A stretch of DNA of 64,000 nucleotides, from positions 5,653,157-5,717,156 of the forward strand of contig NC_054391.1 in the NCBI RefSeq assembly GCF_001625195.1, read 5' to 3'. This document shows, one piece after another, positions 1 through 11,331 of this stretch (positions within the stretch are counted from its first letter, which is position 1; the number at the start of each line of letters is the position of its first letter). The notes below the pieces were generated by a model that did no database searches, was not told the DNA's origin, and worked only from the letters and a program-made list of their open reading frames with translations. Both the position numbers and the translations under genes were made by a program. The stretch comes from Drechmeria coniospora. Lineage: Eukaryota; Ascomycota; Sordariomycetes; Hypocreales; Ophiocordycipitaceae.

Positions 1-1119
1 CCCTCGTTTCGTTGTCGCTTTCAGGGTTTAACAGGGTCCAAAGCTCCCCTGGCTCGATGGCCAAGTCCATGAGCCGATGCAGGCCAAGCCGGAACATGCT
101 CCCGAGCGCTGTCGGATCGCCTTCCAGCCTTGGCCAAGCCCAAGGGCGCCAGGCGCCACCCGGGTGAAGTGGGGCGAGGCGCCGCAGAAGATGGCAAGAG
201 GCCCTTGAGCGGCGGAGGAAGGTCCGTCCCGCCAGACAAACGCCACCGCAGATAACCGAGAGACCAAGGGGGAGGTTCAACGTCGTCTTTTGTCGTTGAC
301 GAGCTGCCCGTCCCTTTCTAAATCCCCATAACGTGACTATGAGCACCGTGCACCTCACGAGAGCATGGTTAGGTTCCGATGCCGGACGAGATCGAGTTTG
401 TCGGCGGGGCCGAGGGATCTTTTTCGGAGTCGAACGTGCAGGCGATGCTTCAGTACATGTACACTGATACTTGCACAAGTACGGAGTACGGAGTATTTAT
501 TCACAAGTGACTGTACATGTACTTGTGCATACGCATTCGTACTGTGTATTCGTAAGTACATGTACACCTACAAATCCTTGTACACCTTCCAGCACGTACT
601 CTAAGTACTGTACTTATGAGCAAGTGCAAGTACTTAGTGTACAGGTCTTTCCTCGTTGTTACATCCGGCAGGCGCGCTCCGCCATCTGATGCAATGGTCC
701 ACCTGCCCTACATCATTGCTCGGCGATGTACGGAGGACTCGTAGGTGCACACGCGCATGTGCAGTTACGTACTGGTTTAGCTTGTCCTCGTGCCCGTGGT
801 AGATGCCTGTGCGAGTCCTGCCCTGCTTGTACATGCCCACCTCTCCCGCTGTATCGTTGCTGTATCGTTGCTATTCATAAACGGCCGTCTGCTGTCTTGC
901 CCTTTTCTCCCTGACGGCTTCACTCTTCGCCCGTGTCGCTTGCCTTCCCCAATCTCTCGCAGACTCTTCCACCCGTCGTTTCCAACGTTCCCATTTGGAA
1001 CGGCACACGGCACCCCAATTCCGATGGCGATCAACCACGAGGAGACGCCTGCCGAGTATGAGGACCCCGGCGGGCGTTCCGAGGATCGATGCTAATTCCG
1101 AAGCAGCCTTCCGAAGACA
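1..1119. other. Left-edge intergenic DNA with TAC-rich tract and transporter leader
   Basis: No gene is recognised. Positions about 455-640 hold a TAC-rich tract (ACGGAGTACGGAGTA, GTACATGTAC and similar words). From about 840 the sequence turns pyrimidine-rich, as expected of a fungal promoter or 5' leader, and leads to the peptide transporter at 1120. A 23-codon upstream frame (1024-1095) ends 24 bases before that start. Confidence 0.5.
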
Positions 1120-2979
1120 ATGGCAGAGTGCGTGCCGGGCAAGGATGAGGCCGACCCGACAGGTGCTTCCATCACCTCGCCCGACGTCAAGGAGACGGCG
1201 TCACCGGCCTATCATGAGACGGACCCTACACCTGACGGCGATGAGCCCAACGAATACGAGAAGCAGCATCTGCGCCGCGTCGGCGAGAACCTTCCCGTCT
1301 CCGCCTTTCTCATTGCCATCGTCGAGTTGACCGAAAGGTTCACCTACTACGGTGCCCAGGGTCTGTTCCAAAACTACATCAGCAATCCCGCCGACGGCTC
1401 GAATGGCGCCAGAGGCCTGGGGCTCGGTCACCAGGCCGCCACCGGCCTCAACCTGTTCTTCCAGTGGTTTTGCTACAGTAGGTCATGTCCTGTCTCGAGA
1501 CGTGGCTGCCGCGAGACGGCCACCGGCCGGCCAACCTGCCAACAACCACCTGGTACCTACCTACCGGTCCGCTCTGGCTGACCGCGTCCTCGTCTCCTGC
1601 TAGTCACCCCCATCCTGGGCGCCATCATATCCGACCAGTACCTGGGCAAGTACAAGACCATCCTCATCTTCTGCGCCATCTACTGGGTCGGCCTCATCAT
1701 CCTCTGGGCCACGGCTCTGCCGACTTCCTTGGAGCACGGCGCCGGCCTCGCCGGATACATCGTCGCCATCATCGTCATCGGGCTGGGGACGGGCGGCATC
1801 AAATCCAACATCGCGCCTCTCATCGCCGACCAGTATCAACGCCGCGTCATGGCCGTCAAGACGGAGAAGAGCGGCGAGCGCGTCGTCATCGACCCCGCCA
1901 TCACCTACCAGCGCATCTACATGATCTTCTACTGGTGCATCAACCTCGGCGCTCTCTCCCTCATCGCGACCCCTTTCATGGAAAAGTACGAAGGCTTCTG
2001 GACCGCCTTCCTCATGTGCTTCTGCATGTTCAACGTTGGCATCCTCATCCTCGTCATTCGCCGCAAAACCTACGTCATTCGTCCGCCCCAGGGCCAGATC
2101 ATCACCGACGCCTTCAAGGCCATCGGCATGATGGCCGTGGCCCGCAACCTCGACGCCGCCAAGCCCTCGTGGCGCGAGGCCAACGGCAAGACGAGGGTGG
2201 TCCCGTGGAACGACCACTTCGTCGAGGAGCTCAAGCGTGCCCTTCGTGCCTGCAAGGTCTTTGTCTTTTACCCCATCTTCTGGGTCTGCTACGGCCAGTT
2301 CTCGACAAATTTTGTCACCCAGGCCGGCCAGATGCAGGGCCACGGAATGCCCAACGACTTCATGCAGAACTTTGACCCCATCGCCATCCTCGTCTTCACG
2401 CCTCTGCTCGAGACCGTCGTCTACCCCATCCTCCGTCGCATGGGCATTGAGCTGCGTCCCATTGCTCGCATCACCATCGGCTTCTGGCTTGCCGCCCTCT
2501 GCCTGGCCTATGCTGCCATTGTCCAGCACCTCATCTACTCCGCCGGACCCTGCTACGACCGTCCCGGTGCATGCCCCGAGGGTATGGACGGCAAGACGCG
2601 ACTGCCCAACGATGTCCACATCGCCGTGCAGGTCCCCGCCTACGTCTTCATCGGCATCTCCGAGATTTTCATCTCCGTCACGGGTCTCGAATACGCCTAC
2701 ACCAAAGCGCCCCCTTCCATGAAGTCCTTTGTCCAATCTCTCTATCTCTTCACCAACGCCTTCGGCTCCGCCATCTCCGAGGCCCTCGTTTCCGTTGCCG
2801 TCGACCCCAAGTTCGTGTGGATGTACACGGGCGTCGCGTGCTCTGCCTTCGTTACCGGCTGCGCCTTTTGGTTCCTTTTCCGCCACTACGACGCCGAGGA
2901 GGAGAAGATGTATGACCTTGACCGCGACCTGCCCACGCTCACCCACGACGGTGAGAAGAGAGTGGAGGTGGATGAGTGA
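1120..2979 (+). CDS. PTR2: POT-family proton-coupled oligopeptide transporter (PTR2-like)
   Basis: Predicted plasma-membrane symporter importing di- and tripeptides with protons. Exons 1120-1477 and 1604-2979; the intron starts GTAGGT, ends CTAG, and splicing gives a 577-residue protein, the usual PTR2 size. Both family signatures are visible: TERFTYYG at residues 71-78 and FYWCINLG near 228-235. Long hydrophobic stretches continue to a charged C-terminal tail. The N-terminus (1-50) is acidic and hydrophilic, as in fungal PTR2 proteins. The start at 1120 is the first ATG in frame with exon 1, but an in-frame ATG at 1024 opens a 23-codon frame that could be a uORF or a missed N-terminal exon. 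Family assignment is certain; substrate range is inferred. Confidence 0.93.
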
Positions 2980-3406
2980 CGGGAGGAACTGTGCGACGTA
3001 GGATAGTACATACCATGCATACATACATACATTCTTACTTACTGGCCCAAGAAGTTGGCCCGGCAGTTGGATTTGCTTGTTTATCGTTCTCTTGGCTGTT
3101 GGCAGCAAAGTACGGTGCGAGAAACGCGAGCTGCCGTTTTCGAGACCGTACCGCCTCATTGGCACTCTGTTTCGTGCTACTATCTACAGCATTGGCGCCA
3201 AAAGATAAGTCACAGCATCGCTTCCTGCTCCATGGGGCTTTCACTTTTCACTCGCAGCAAAGGACCGGGCCCGCTTGGAACTGGCTGGGAGGAACCATGA
3301 GGAGAGACGAGGATCACGCAGGAAGAAAAGGGGACGACATTCCGCCCCCAACGCCACGTATCGACCGCCGCCAGAGTGAGGTGAGCTCGGGTATGATTCC
3401 ATTCAT
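2980..3406. other. Convergent 3' region between PTR2-like and LCB3-like genes
   Basis: Both flanking genes end here, so this should hold their 3' untranslated regions and terminators. There is a short (CATA) repeat near 3014-3032. No convincing frame is seen. Confidence 0.5.
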
Positions 3407-5239
3407 TTACCCCAGTCTCAAGTGGTTGGTGCCCAGGCCAACAAATTCAAACATGATGGGGATCAACGCGACGGCAAACCATGCGATGCCTATGCCCTTG
3501 TCAAACTGACTGCCATTGAAAGGGGGGAGACGACGGCCCGGGGCCTTCTTACCTGTGTAAACGACGAGCTTTGTTACGACTTCGACGTCATATCTCACCC
3601 GCGGCCGGACCAGCCGCATGAACATCTCCTTCTCCTCGAGCTCATTCTCCTGGGGGCTGCAAGCGACCACTTGCCCGTTCGCGTCGCCCGCCACCTTCTC
3701 GTGCACCTGGGCAGCCGGTTTCTGCATCCCCGTGGCCTGGGCCCCCTTGCTCAGGTCGTCATCTTCCTTTGCCCTGAATTCCATGCTGCTCTTGGTCGCG
3801 ATGCTGTGGTTGCTGCTGATGCTCTCCCGCCGCCGTCGCTCACGGTACGCGAGCGTCTCGTACGCGTCGGCCGCGCTCTGCGGACCGATGGAGACGGACC
3901 TGCCCCTCGTCGTCGGGTGCCGGATGCTCTCGACCATGCGGGGAAAATCCGAGGCGGTGGGGAAGAGCGTGTCGAGTCGCGATCCGGGGGGGACCGACTT
4001 GTACTCGCTGGCGGGTATGAAGAACCGCCGTGGAAGACTCCAGCCGACCTGTTCCATCCAGCGGAAGAGGTGGGGCAATATCTTGAGCAGCGTGGGCTTC
4101 ATCGTCTCCCGCCAGGCAAAGATGACGAGGACTCCGAAGACGATGCGCGCCAGGTTTTTCCACAAGCCCAGGGCGGCCGTGTCGACGGTGCCGTTGCCGT
4201 AGGCATGCGTCTCCCAAGGGTCCCCTGGGATCTTGCCGTACGACCAGGTACCAAACTCCAGGCCGATCAAGACACCGGCAAAGGCGACGCTGTCGTCGAA
4301 GCAGGGGCAGTCGTCGGCCGGTTCAGGGTGGATTCGCACGAAGACGATGATGATGAGCATGGCGACGAAGGGTGCCACCCAGGAACTCGAATGCATGTAC
4401 TCATCAAGCGAAGGGCCGTACGAGAACTCGAGCCAGCCGATGGCGGCGCCCATGATGGAGCCGATGACGATGTCGAGGAAACCGTGCATGCCGCAGTAGA
4501 GGCGGCCAAAGACGATGGAGACGGCGTAAAAGTACGAGAGGGCCTCGAGGAGCAGCTTGGTCGTCGGGCCAAACGTGTTGCCGGGACTGTGCAGGAGGAG
4601 GAGGGCGTAAACGACGACGGAGACGGCATTGGCGCTGTGCGTCGACGGAAACCCGTACTCGAGGGCGGCGGATCCAGACATGGTGATGCGGTGCAGCGGC
4701 GGCGACAGGGGTCGCGGTAGGGAGTAAAAGTCCTTGACGAAACCGGTCCAGAAGACACCGAGGGCAAGCATATGAACGAGTCTAGAGGGACAGGGGTGAG
4801 CCTCGAATATCAGCCATACGGCCCAAGGCCTGGGGAGGGGAGGGGAGGAGGGGCCTCGCGGCGCACCCTTTGCCAAACGACGCATTGCCGCACCAGAAGA
4901 GCATGGGCAGGCCAACCATGAAGAAGGTATGGGTGCCGAGGTTGGCGGTGATGGCAAAGTAGCTGTCGAGGGCCGGCGTGCGGACCTTGGCCTGGATCGA
5001 GGCAAGGTAGGGTGTCTCCCATCGGATCAGGGGCAGCGTCCTCTGTCGAAGGGCGTATCGCCATCTCGGGAGCGCCCTCTTGTCTGCCGCGCGGGGGGGT
5101 TGGACACCCGTCGTCAGCCTTTGGGAGCGGCACCGCGCGAGGCCAATTGATGCGGTCGAGACTCACAGTGATCGAGGCTCCTCAGGCCCGCATCGGGGAC
5201 GTCATCTGGCGGAGCGGCAGCCCGCGTGCCGGGGCTCAT
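3407..5239 (-). CDS. LCB3: Dihydrosphingosine-1-phosphate phosphatase (LCB3/YSR2 type, PAP2 family)
   Basis: Dephosphorylates sphingoid base phosphates in the ER, which sets the balance between ceramide synthesis and long-chain-base-phosphate signalling. Exons on the minus strand are 5239-5167, 5083-4867 and 4781-3407, with GTGAGT and GTGCGC donors, and encode 554 residues. The three PAP2 motifs are present: KDFYSLPRP (113-121), PSTHS (142-146) and GRLYCGMHGFLD (189-200), which supply the catalytic Arg, His and Asp. Several membrane spans follow. A hydrophilic, serine-rich segment lies between about 380 and 500, and the C-terminus is hydrophobic again, typical of fungal LCB3 proteins. Exon 1 begins at the only ATG that joins in phase. 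The family call is firm; substrate preference is by homology. Confidence 0.9.
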
Positions 5240-6503
5240 GTTGGGATTCGCCAGCGGCCGTGGGCGGCGGGGAGGTCGTCGACGGGAGGGGAGCGTTGCG
5301 CGTCGTGGCCTGTCGCCGCCGACATCACAGGTCGAACGGGATGGAGATGGATGATGGCGTCGAAGTAGGGGGATGGGCCAAGAAAGGAGCGAGGGTCAAG
5401 GCTGACGACAGCCTGCTACCATCGACTGAGTTTTGCATGTGGAAGTGGGCGTGGGTCAGAATCGTTGCAATACTACGACGGAGTGCGGAGGAGTCGCCAT
5501 AGGTGATTGTGCCGATACCACCCCGTACGGCGCAGTACCTACAACAACTCCATACGGTGTACTGCAAGTAAGTAAGTGCTGTATTACAGATTACTAGGCG
5601 CAGGTACCCCACCAGAAATAACGAGGATGGTGGTGGTGAAAGGAGCCTGACCTGAGCGGGCGAATAGAGGGGTCCAACCTTGGTAACCCTCACCACTCAC
5701 TCGGTGGCCTGTCTGACCCGCTAGCACAGCGGCCGTTGACAATGGCCGAGAATGAAAGCAAGTACTTACACCTCCCACCTGGTCCCTAGGTGCTCTGGAA
5801 ATACATGCACACCTGCGAGAACTGGGTTATCCATGCCAGGCTCTGTTCTCCGTCCTTTTTGTACACGATACCGGAGAGTGTAGGCTGTCATCACTCGTGC
5901 ACATCCTCTCACATATGGACGCAAGTACAGTACAGTATATCACTGTCTGTACAGAGTATGGACACGATACTTTTACATGTACGGAGTGAGTACTATGGAG
6001 TACAACTCAGTACAGTACGTTAGTGCCTACCTAGTAGGTGTACAAGACTGCTCCAACCACGCAAGTACACTTGGTGCTGGGTACAGCACACTGGCAGGCC
6101 TGTAACTACAATGAACTTGGGTACTAAAGTACCAACGTACAAACAGGCACTTGTATATCGAGCTGGTCTGGTACCTGCTCGGAAATAGTCGCGTAGTATT
6201 ACTCTGCACTCCGTACTTGTACAATTCTTTGTCCTGCGAGTACTTAAGTGTAAGTACGGAGTATTGCTTACAGTGGTAGGTCAGGTAAAAGTACTAGGTA
6301 CCTAGTAATGTAAGTACAGTACATGCAAGTACTCCGTATTATTAAGTACTTACTTACAAGTTCAACCAACCCCGCCTAACGGAACTGCCATCAGCTCCCC
6401 GTCGCCCCACCAGAGCTCCTTCGCTCAAGGGAACCGACGACGGCAGCCTCACTCGGGCTCAGGCAAACTTGCCTTCTTTACCCTCCAACCCGCCCGGAAG
6501 ACG
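5240..6503. other. Divergent promoter region with TAC-rich island
   Basis: This spacer separates the 5' ends of LCB3 (-) and the SDR gene (+). About 5915-6360 is densely packed with TAC words such as GTACGGAGT, AAGTACTT and CAGTACAG. The last 140 bases before 6504 are ordinary pyrimidine-rich leader. No coding frame is supported. Confidence 0.5.
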
Positions 6504-7604
6504 ATGTCCTCCCTCCGCCTGGCCGGCAAGCACTGCGCTGTCGTTGGAGCGACTGGCATTCTCGGCCGTCACATCGCCAAGGCCTTCGCTTCCAACGGTG
6601 CCGTCGTCTCTCTCCTCGGCCGAACCGCCGTTGCATCCCGCCACGAGCTCGAGCGCGATCTGGTCACGTACACGCCATCGTCATCCCCTGATGCGGAGAT
6701 ACCCACGGCCCATCGGTTCATACGTTTGGACGTGGCCGATCCGGCCGCGATAAGGACCGTCTTCGCCGGAAATACCGGGCGGGGATCGGCACCTGCGTCC
6801 ATGGCCGAATCGGACGCTGCCGCCAAGCCGACGGATCTGGCCTCTGTCGGATCGCTCGATGTCCTTGTCAACTGCGCCGGCATTTCGCAGACGACACTTC
6901 TCAGGCGTACATCTGACCCGGAGCTTGCCAGCATCCTCGACACGAACCTTCTCGCCACGATGCTCGTGTGCAAGTATGCCAAGGTCCGTCCTGGCGGTAC
7001 GCATTGTCAACTCGTTCCCCGAGGAAGTCGGTTGTCGTCGTGAGTCTGACGGAACCCAGGGTGCATCATCAACATCGCCAGCCTCATGGCCACCAAGGGA
7101 GGGCTTGGTGCCACTGCCTATGCAGCCTCCAAGGCTGGTGTGGTCGGTATGCGAGCGGACCCGTGTCTTCCATTCTCCGCGCATGGCTATCCTTGCGGCA
7201 CTATTTTATCCATCCGCTAACTATCCACACTCCATCCAGGCTTCACCCGTGCCCTCTGCCGTGAGATGTCCGCCAGATCTATCCGCGTCAACGCCCTGCT
7301 GCCGGGATGGGTTCAGAGCCCCATGTGGGATCGTGAGTACACCTCCCGAGATGATTTTGCGCCAAGTTTTCGTCGTCATCATGAACACCTCCCAACCCCC
7401 AATCCGCTTCTTCCGTTTGCTGATATTCTTTCCCGCCATCCCTCAGAGCTAAAGGCCGAGTTGAAGGAGGCCCATCTTCGAGATACCCCCCTCCACCGCG
7501 TGGCAGATCCTGCCGAGGTCGCCGACGCGGCCATCTTCCTTGCCGCCAACGGGTTTGCGAACAACTGCGTGCTGAACCTTGACGGCGGTTTGAGCGCGGC
7601 CTGA
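6504..7604 (+). CDS. Short-chain dehydrogenase/reductase, 3-oxoacyl-ACP reductase-like
   Basis: NAD(P)H-dependent oxidoreductase of the classical SDR fold, closest in feel to the mitochondrial 3-oxoacyl-ACP reductase/CBR4 group. Exons 6504-6996, 7060-7146, 7240-7332 and 7447-7604 give 276 residues. The nucleotide-binding turn is GATGILG at 15-21, slightly off the common TGxxxGxG. NCAG follows in the middle, and the catalytic residues are Ser172, Tyr185 and Lys189 (YAASK). The third intron (7333-7446) has perfect GTGAGT and CTCAG ends, yet is 114 bases long with no stop, so an unspliced transcript would stay in frame. The C-terminal LDGG is typical. A role in mitochondrial type II fatty acid synthesis (OAR1) is possible but unproven; no clear targeting peptide is seen. 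Confidence 0.85.
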
Positions 7605-7648
7605 TGATCCATCGCAGCCAGCGCTGCGTTCGGAAGCCAAGGCCAAGC

Positions 7649-10341
7649 TCAGTCGTCGTCTATGACGATGGCGCCGCCGCCGCCATCGTCGACGACGACG
7701 ACATCATCAACCGCCTCCTCGTGCGTCTTTGCCTTCTTCCTGGGCTCCTCGGCACCGTCCGCGCGCAATCTCTTGACCCCCTTCAGCCCGGGCTCGACAA
7801 TTTCGTCGGGGGAACGCTTTCCATTCTGCAGCCCGTTTCCGTTGGTCGTTTGCGGCAACACCTTCTTCTTCGGTTTTTGCGGAATGGCAGGACGCTCGCT
7901 CAGATGTACTTTGACCGGCGCCTCATCGTCTCCCAGAGCCCTGGACATGATTAGCTCGCGTCTCCGGCCTCTCGTTGGGGGAACCAACTGCTCGTGGATG
8001 TCGATGACCACGTTGACCAACACGTCGTCGTCATCCTCGTCCATGACGGTCAGGAAACTGGACCCCGTGATCCCTACGTCCGATTAGCGGACGCAAAAGC
8101 CTCGCCCCACGTGTCCGGAAGCTTACCGAGTTCGGAGAGCTTCTTGGGGAGATTTTCCGTCTCGTCGGCATCGTAGATGATGCCGACGTCGTTGCTAACG
8201 GCAAACTCCTTGTTTCCGAAGCCGAGCTTGTCTCTGACGACGTCATCGACAAGGTCCTTGAGCGTTGCCCGGCGCAGGTCGACGACGACGCTCGTGTTGA
8301 ACACGCCGCAGACTGGACATTCGATATTTGGCTGTCGAGATTTGTCCGGCGCCAACAGTCTGGCGGACGCAAACGGCGTCAAAAAGACCTACAAGGAAAG
8401 GTTCAGCAGCGTGTCGGACGCCAGGCTTGCGAGCGAATTCACCTCTTTGGACTGCGCATAATCTCCCTTGAGCACCTTGAGCGACTCCAAAACGCAGAGG
8501 CCGGCCACGATGGCATTCGCCGTGGCGATGGCGGGGATAATGTTACCCGCCATCTGCTTGATGTCGAAACGGGATTTTCGATCAATGCCAAAAATGGTCG
8601 ACCGGATGTTTGCGCTGGCAGCGACAAAGTCGAGGGTGTCGTCATCATCTTTGTCAAAGGCGATGATGGGCTCCGGAGCCAAAGGTTCCTTGGCTTCCCG
8701 GAGTTGAAGCACCCGTTTGCCGAGCCGGTCCAAGCTGTCGTTGAAGACGACGAGGCTTTCTTCCAACGACCAGACCTTTTGGCCGTCGCGGAGGCACCGA
8801 TTCTTCGAAGCAAGCGCCTCGCTGGCCTGAGACATGACCGTCTCGTATCTGAGCGCGTCCGGACGCCGGCGCGACTTCCACATGTCCTCGACCGATCGAA
8901 GCCGCTCGATATCATCATGAAAGACCTTGTCGAAGAGCAATCGAGGAAAATCGGGCGTCCCCACGGCGTCCCTGATCGCTTTGAGTTCCTCAGACTCCCT
9001 CTTGAGCTCGCCGATTTCCGTTGCTGTTGCGTCGGTTAGCTGCTTGTCCGGAGCCGTCGACCCATGGCCGTTGTTGACGTACCGTTTTCGGCATCGGAGG
9101 AGTGGTCAAAGGCCGATTCGTCTTCGCTCGCGCCAAATATTTCGCTGTGCATGCCATGAGCAACTTTCTTCGGCCGAGAGTCGGATCGGACGGGAGAATT
9201 GACATACTTCAAGAGGTAGCTCTTGCCCCACACGATGCAGTGAATCGGTTGGCTCGGGGTGCTTCTGATGGTGCAGACGGGAAATGACTTTGGCGTCTCC
9301 TTGGGGCTGCAGTCATAGCACGCCGTGACACCCTTCTTGATCACTTGCGCCTGGCCGTTGAAGCCGGTGGTGCCGCTCTCGATGAGCGGCACGTCGGCGG
9401 CCAGGCACATCCTATTCACGTGCCGTCTCGCCTCGAGGTTGTCCAAGGCGTTGAAGACGATTTTGAACTCGCGGAACCAAGACACGGTAAATTCGGCATC
9501 CTTGATATTGCCGTGGTGGGCGACAAGCTTCACGTTGGGATTGAAGACTTGGGCGGCATCCTTGGCGACCTAGCAGCCGTTAGCTTCTGACGAGCAGTGG
9601 ATGAGGCGGAACACTAACCAAAGCCTTGGACTTCTTGATGTGTTCATGGCGGAAGAGGAACTGACGGTTCAGATTGGAGAGGTCGATGGTGTCGAGGTCG
9701 ACAATGTGGACCTCGCCGAAGCCGGCGAGGACGAGATTCTTGAGCAATTCGCAGCCGATACCGCCGGCACCGACCATAAGGACGCGTACCTGATTGACGA
9801 CGCACCTGTTAGCTTTCGTCGGCGCGTTCGCACTGGCATGCAAGAGTGTTGCATGCGAGCGATTTCGACGAGGAGAACGGAGACCCACCTCCTTCACGGT
9901 CGAATTGAGTGATGCGCCCAGCGACTGATGATTGTACGTGTCTCGCGCCATCACTCTCGTTCTCTGGAGCGGCGGAGGGTTCGGTGCGGGGCTCGAGTTC
10001 GTGCTCGGCTGGGACAGTTGTGGCGGCTGGTGCTGTTGCTGGTGCTGCTGTTGTTGTGATGGTGGAGGTGGTGGTTCTTGTTGCTCCTGCGGCTGCTGCG
10101 GCGTGCATGGCAGTTGAGGTTGTGTTTGTTGTTGGGGTTTCTGGTCAGAAGAGGGAGAGGAGGATACGGTTTCGGCCGTGTTCGTCGTACTCGGCTCTGC
10201 CGTCGTCGTCGCCGTCGTCGTTGCTGTCGTCGTTGCTATCGTCGTTGCTGGAGCGTCCGACTGAACAGGAGCAGGGGCTGTGACGACGGCCACTTTGACA
10301 GGTGCCGGCGCGCTGCTCCCGACTTCGCCTTCCCCTTCCAT
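7649..10341 (-). CDS. UBA2: SUMO-activating enzyme catalytic subunit UBA2
   Basis: Catalytic half of the nuclear SUMO E1 (with AOS1): adenylates SUMO and carries it as a thioester. Exons on the minus strand: 10341-9889, 9789-9619, 9569-9083, 9023-8443, 8388-8127 and 8073-7649, with phases agreeing throughout. Numbered from the ATG at 9951 (662 residues, close to yeast 636), the ATP site VGAGGIG is 27-33, CYDC is at 162-165, the catalytic Cys is about 177 in the conserved VCTIRSTPS, and CPVC supplies further zinc ligands. A ubiquitin-like domain and an acidic/basic tail follow. An upstream in-frame ATG at 10341 would add 130 residues of Thr-, Gln- and Pro-rich low-complexity sequence (792 residues in total). 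That part may be leader rather than protein. The first intron (9790-9888) is 99 bases with no stop. Confidence 0.93.
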
Positions 10342-11331
10342 GACTGCGAAAGAGCTGTCGATGGGCGAAATTCAAAGAAGCCAGGCCGAGCGGGCGGTGC
10401 GATGGGCGCAATGCAAGTGTCGGCGAGATGGAAAGAGAGCTGACGGCGCCGAAAGAACGTTCGATTGCGACCGTCGCCCTGGTCGCTGTTCGCACTCCAC
10501 CAGCGGCCTGCAGCCAATTGGACAGAGGCCAGCGAGTGGCTCGGGCAGGGATCTAGCTTCCGGGCCACCCGTCCGCTTTGATTGGCCAGCCTTGTTGCGC
10601 AAGCCAGGTGAACCCACCTCGGCCGACTGGAGCAGCACCAGCCTCGTTGCCGGCACACGTACAGAGTTCCGAGTACAAGTAAGTACGAGCAAACGCAAGT
10701 ACGAGTACATTCTTACTCCGTGCCTACTGTAAGTACAGTACGGAGTACAGTAAGTAAATACTTCAAAGTACAGTATTTGCGTATACTAACCTAAGTACTT
10801 AAGTACAAATACTTATAGCGTGCCCTACAGTACAGTACAGTGCACTATGGAGCACAAGTATGGCGCGGTGCTGAATTACAACGGAGATATTAATCCGTAA
10901 TTACTCCGTACACTGTTCGGAGTACGGAGCGCATGTACCAGGTATGCCAGCAATGTACCTCCTCCTGGCAATGACTTCGGATCATGTACAAACCAATGCG
11001 GAGATGGCATGATGCTATGAGACTGAAAAAGATACAGTACGACTTCTTACCCGGAATACCTTGACTTTCGTTCTAGGCTGAGGGTGAGTCGAGGCTCATG
11101 CCAAGGCAACGTCACTCATCCTTGTACAGGGCATGCTTGCCAATGGCCTAATTAGCGACCTGAATACTAGTAGTTAAGCGTACTCATGCTCGCCGCCAAT
11201 CTTCAAGCCCTCTTTCCTACATCTACAAACACATCCTCCATCATGAGATTCCATCCACACAACCTGCTGCACATGCCTGTTTAGTCATCCATTCACACCA
11301 TTCGATTGCGGCAGAGTGCTTCTCGACAACC
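10342..11331. other. Divergent promoter region, TAC-rich
   Basis: Lies between UBA2 (-) and the queuosine salvage gene (+). About 10665-10935 is a TAC-rich island with repeated GTACGGAGTA and AAGTACAG words. The rest is unremarkable. No gene is seen. Confidence 0.5.

Noticed and set aside
1485..2375. 296-codon His/Arg/Pro-rich plus-strand frame
   Set aside because: Out-of-frame reading of the peptide transporter exon.
1600..3165. 521-codon minus-strand open frame opposite the peptide transporter
   Set aside because: It is the antisense shadow of a G/C-rich-third-position gene; the plus strand has clear POT signatures.
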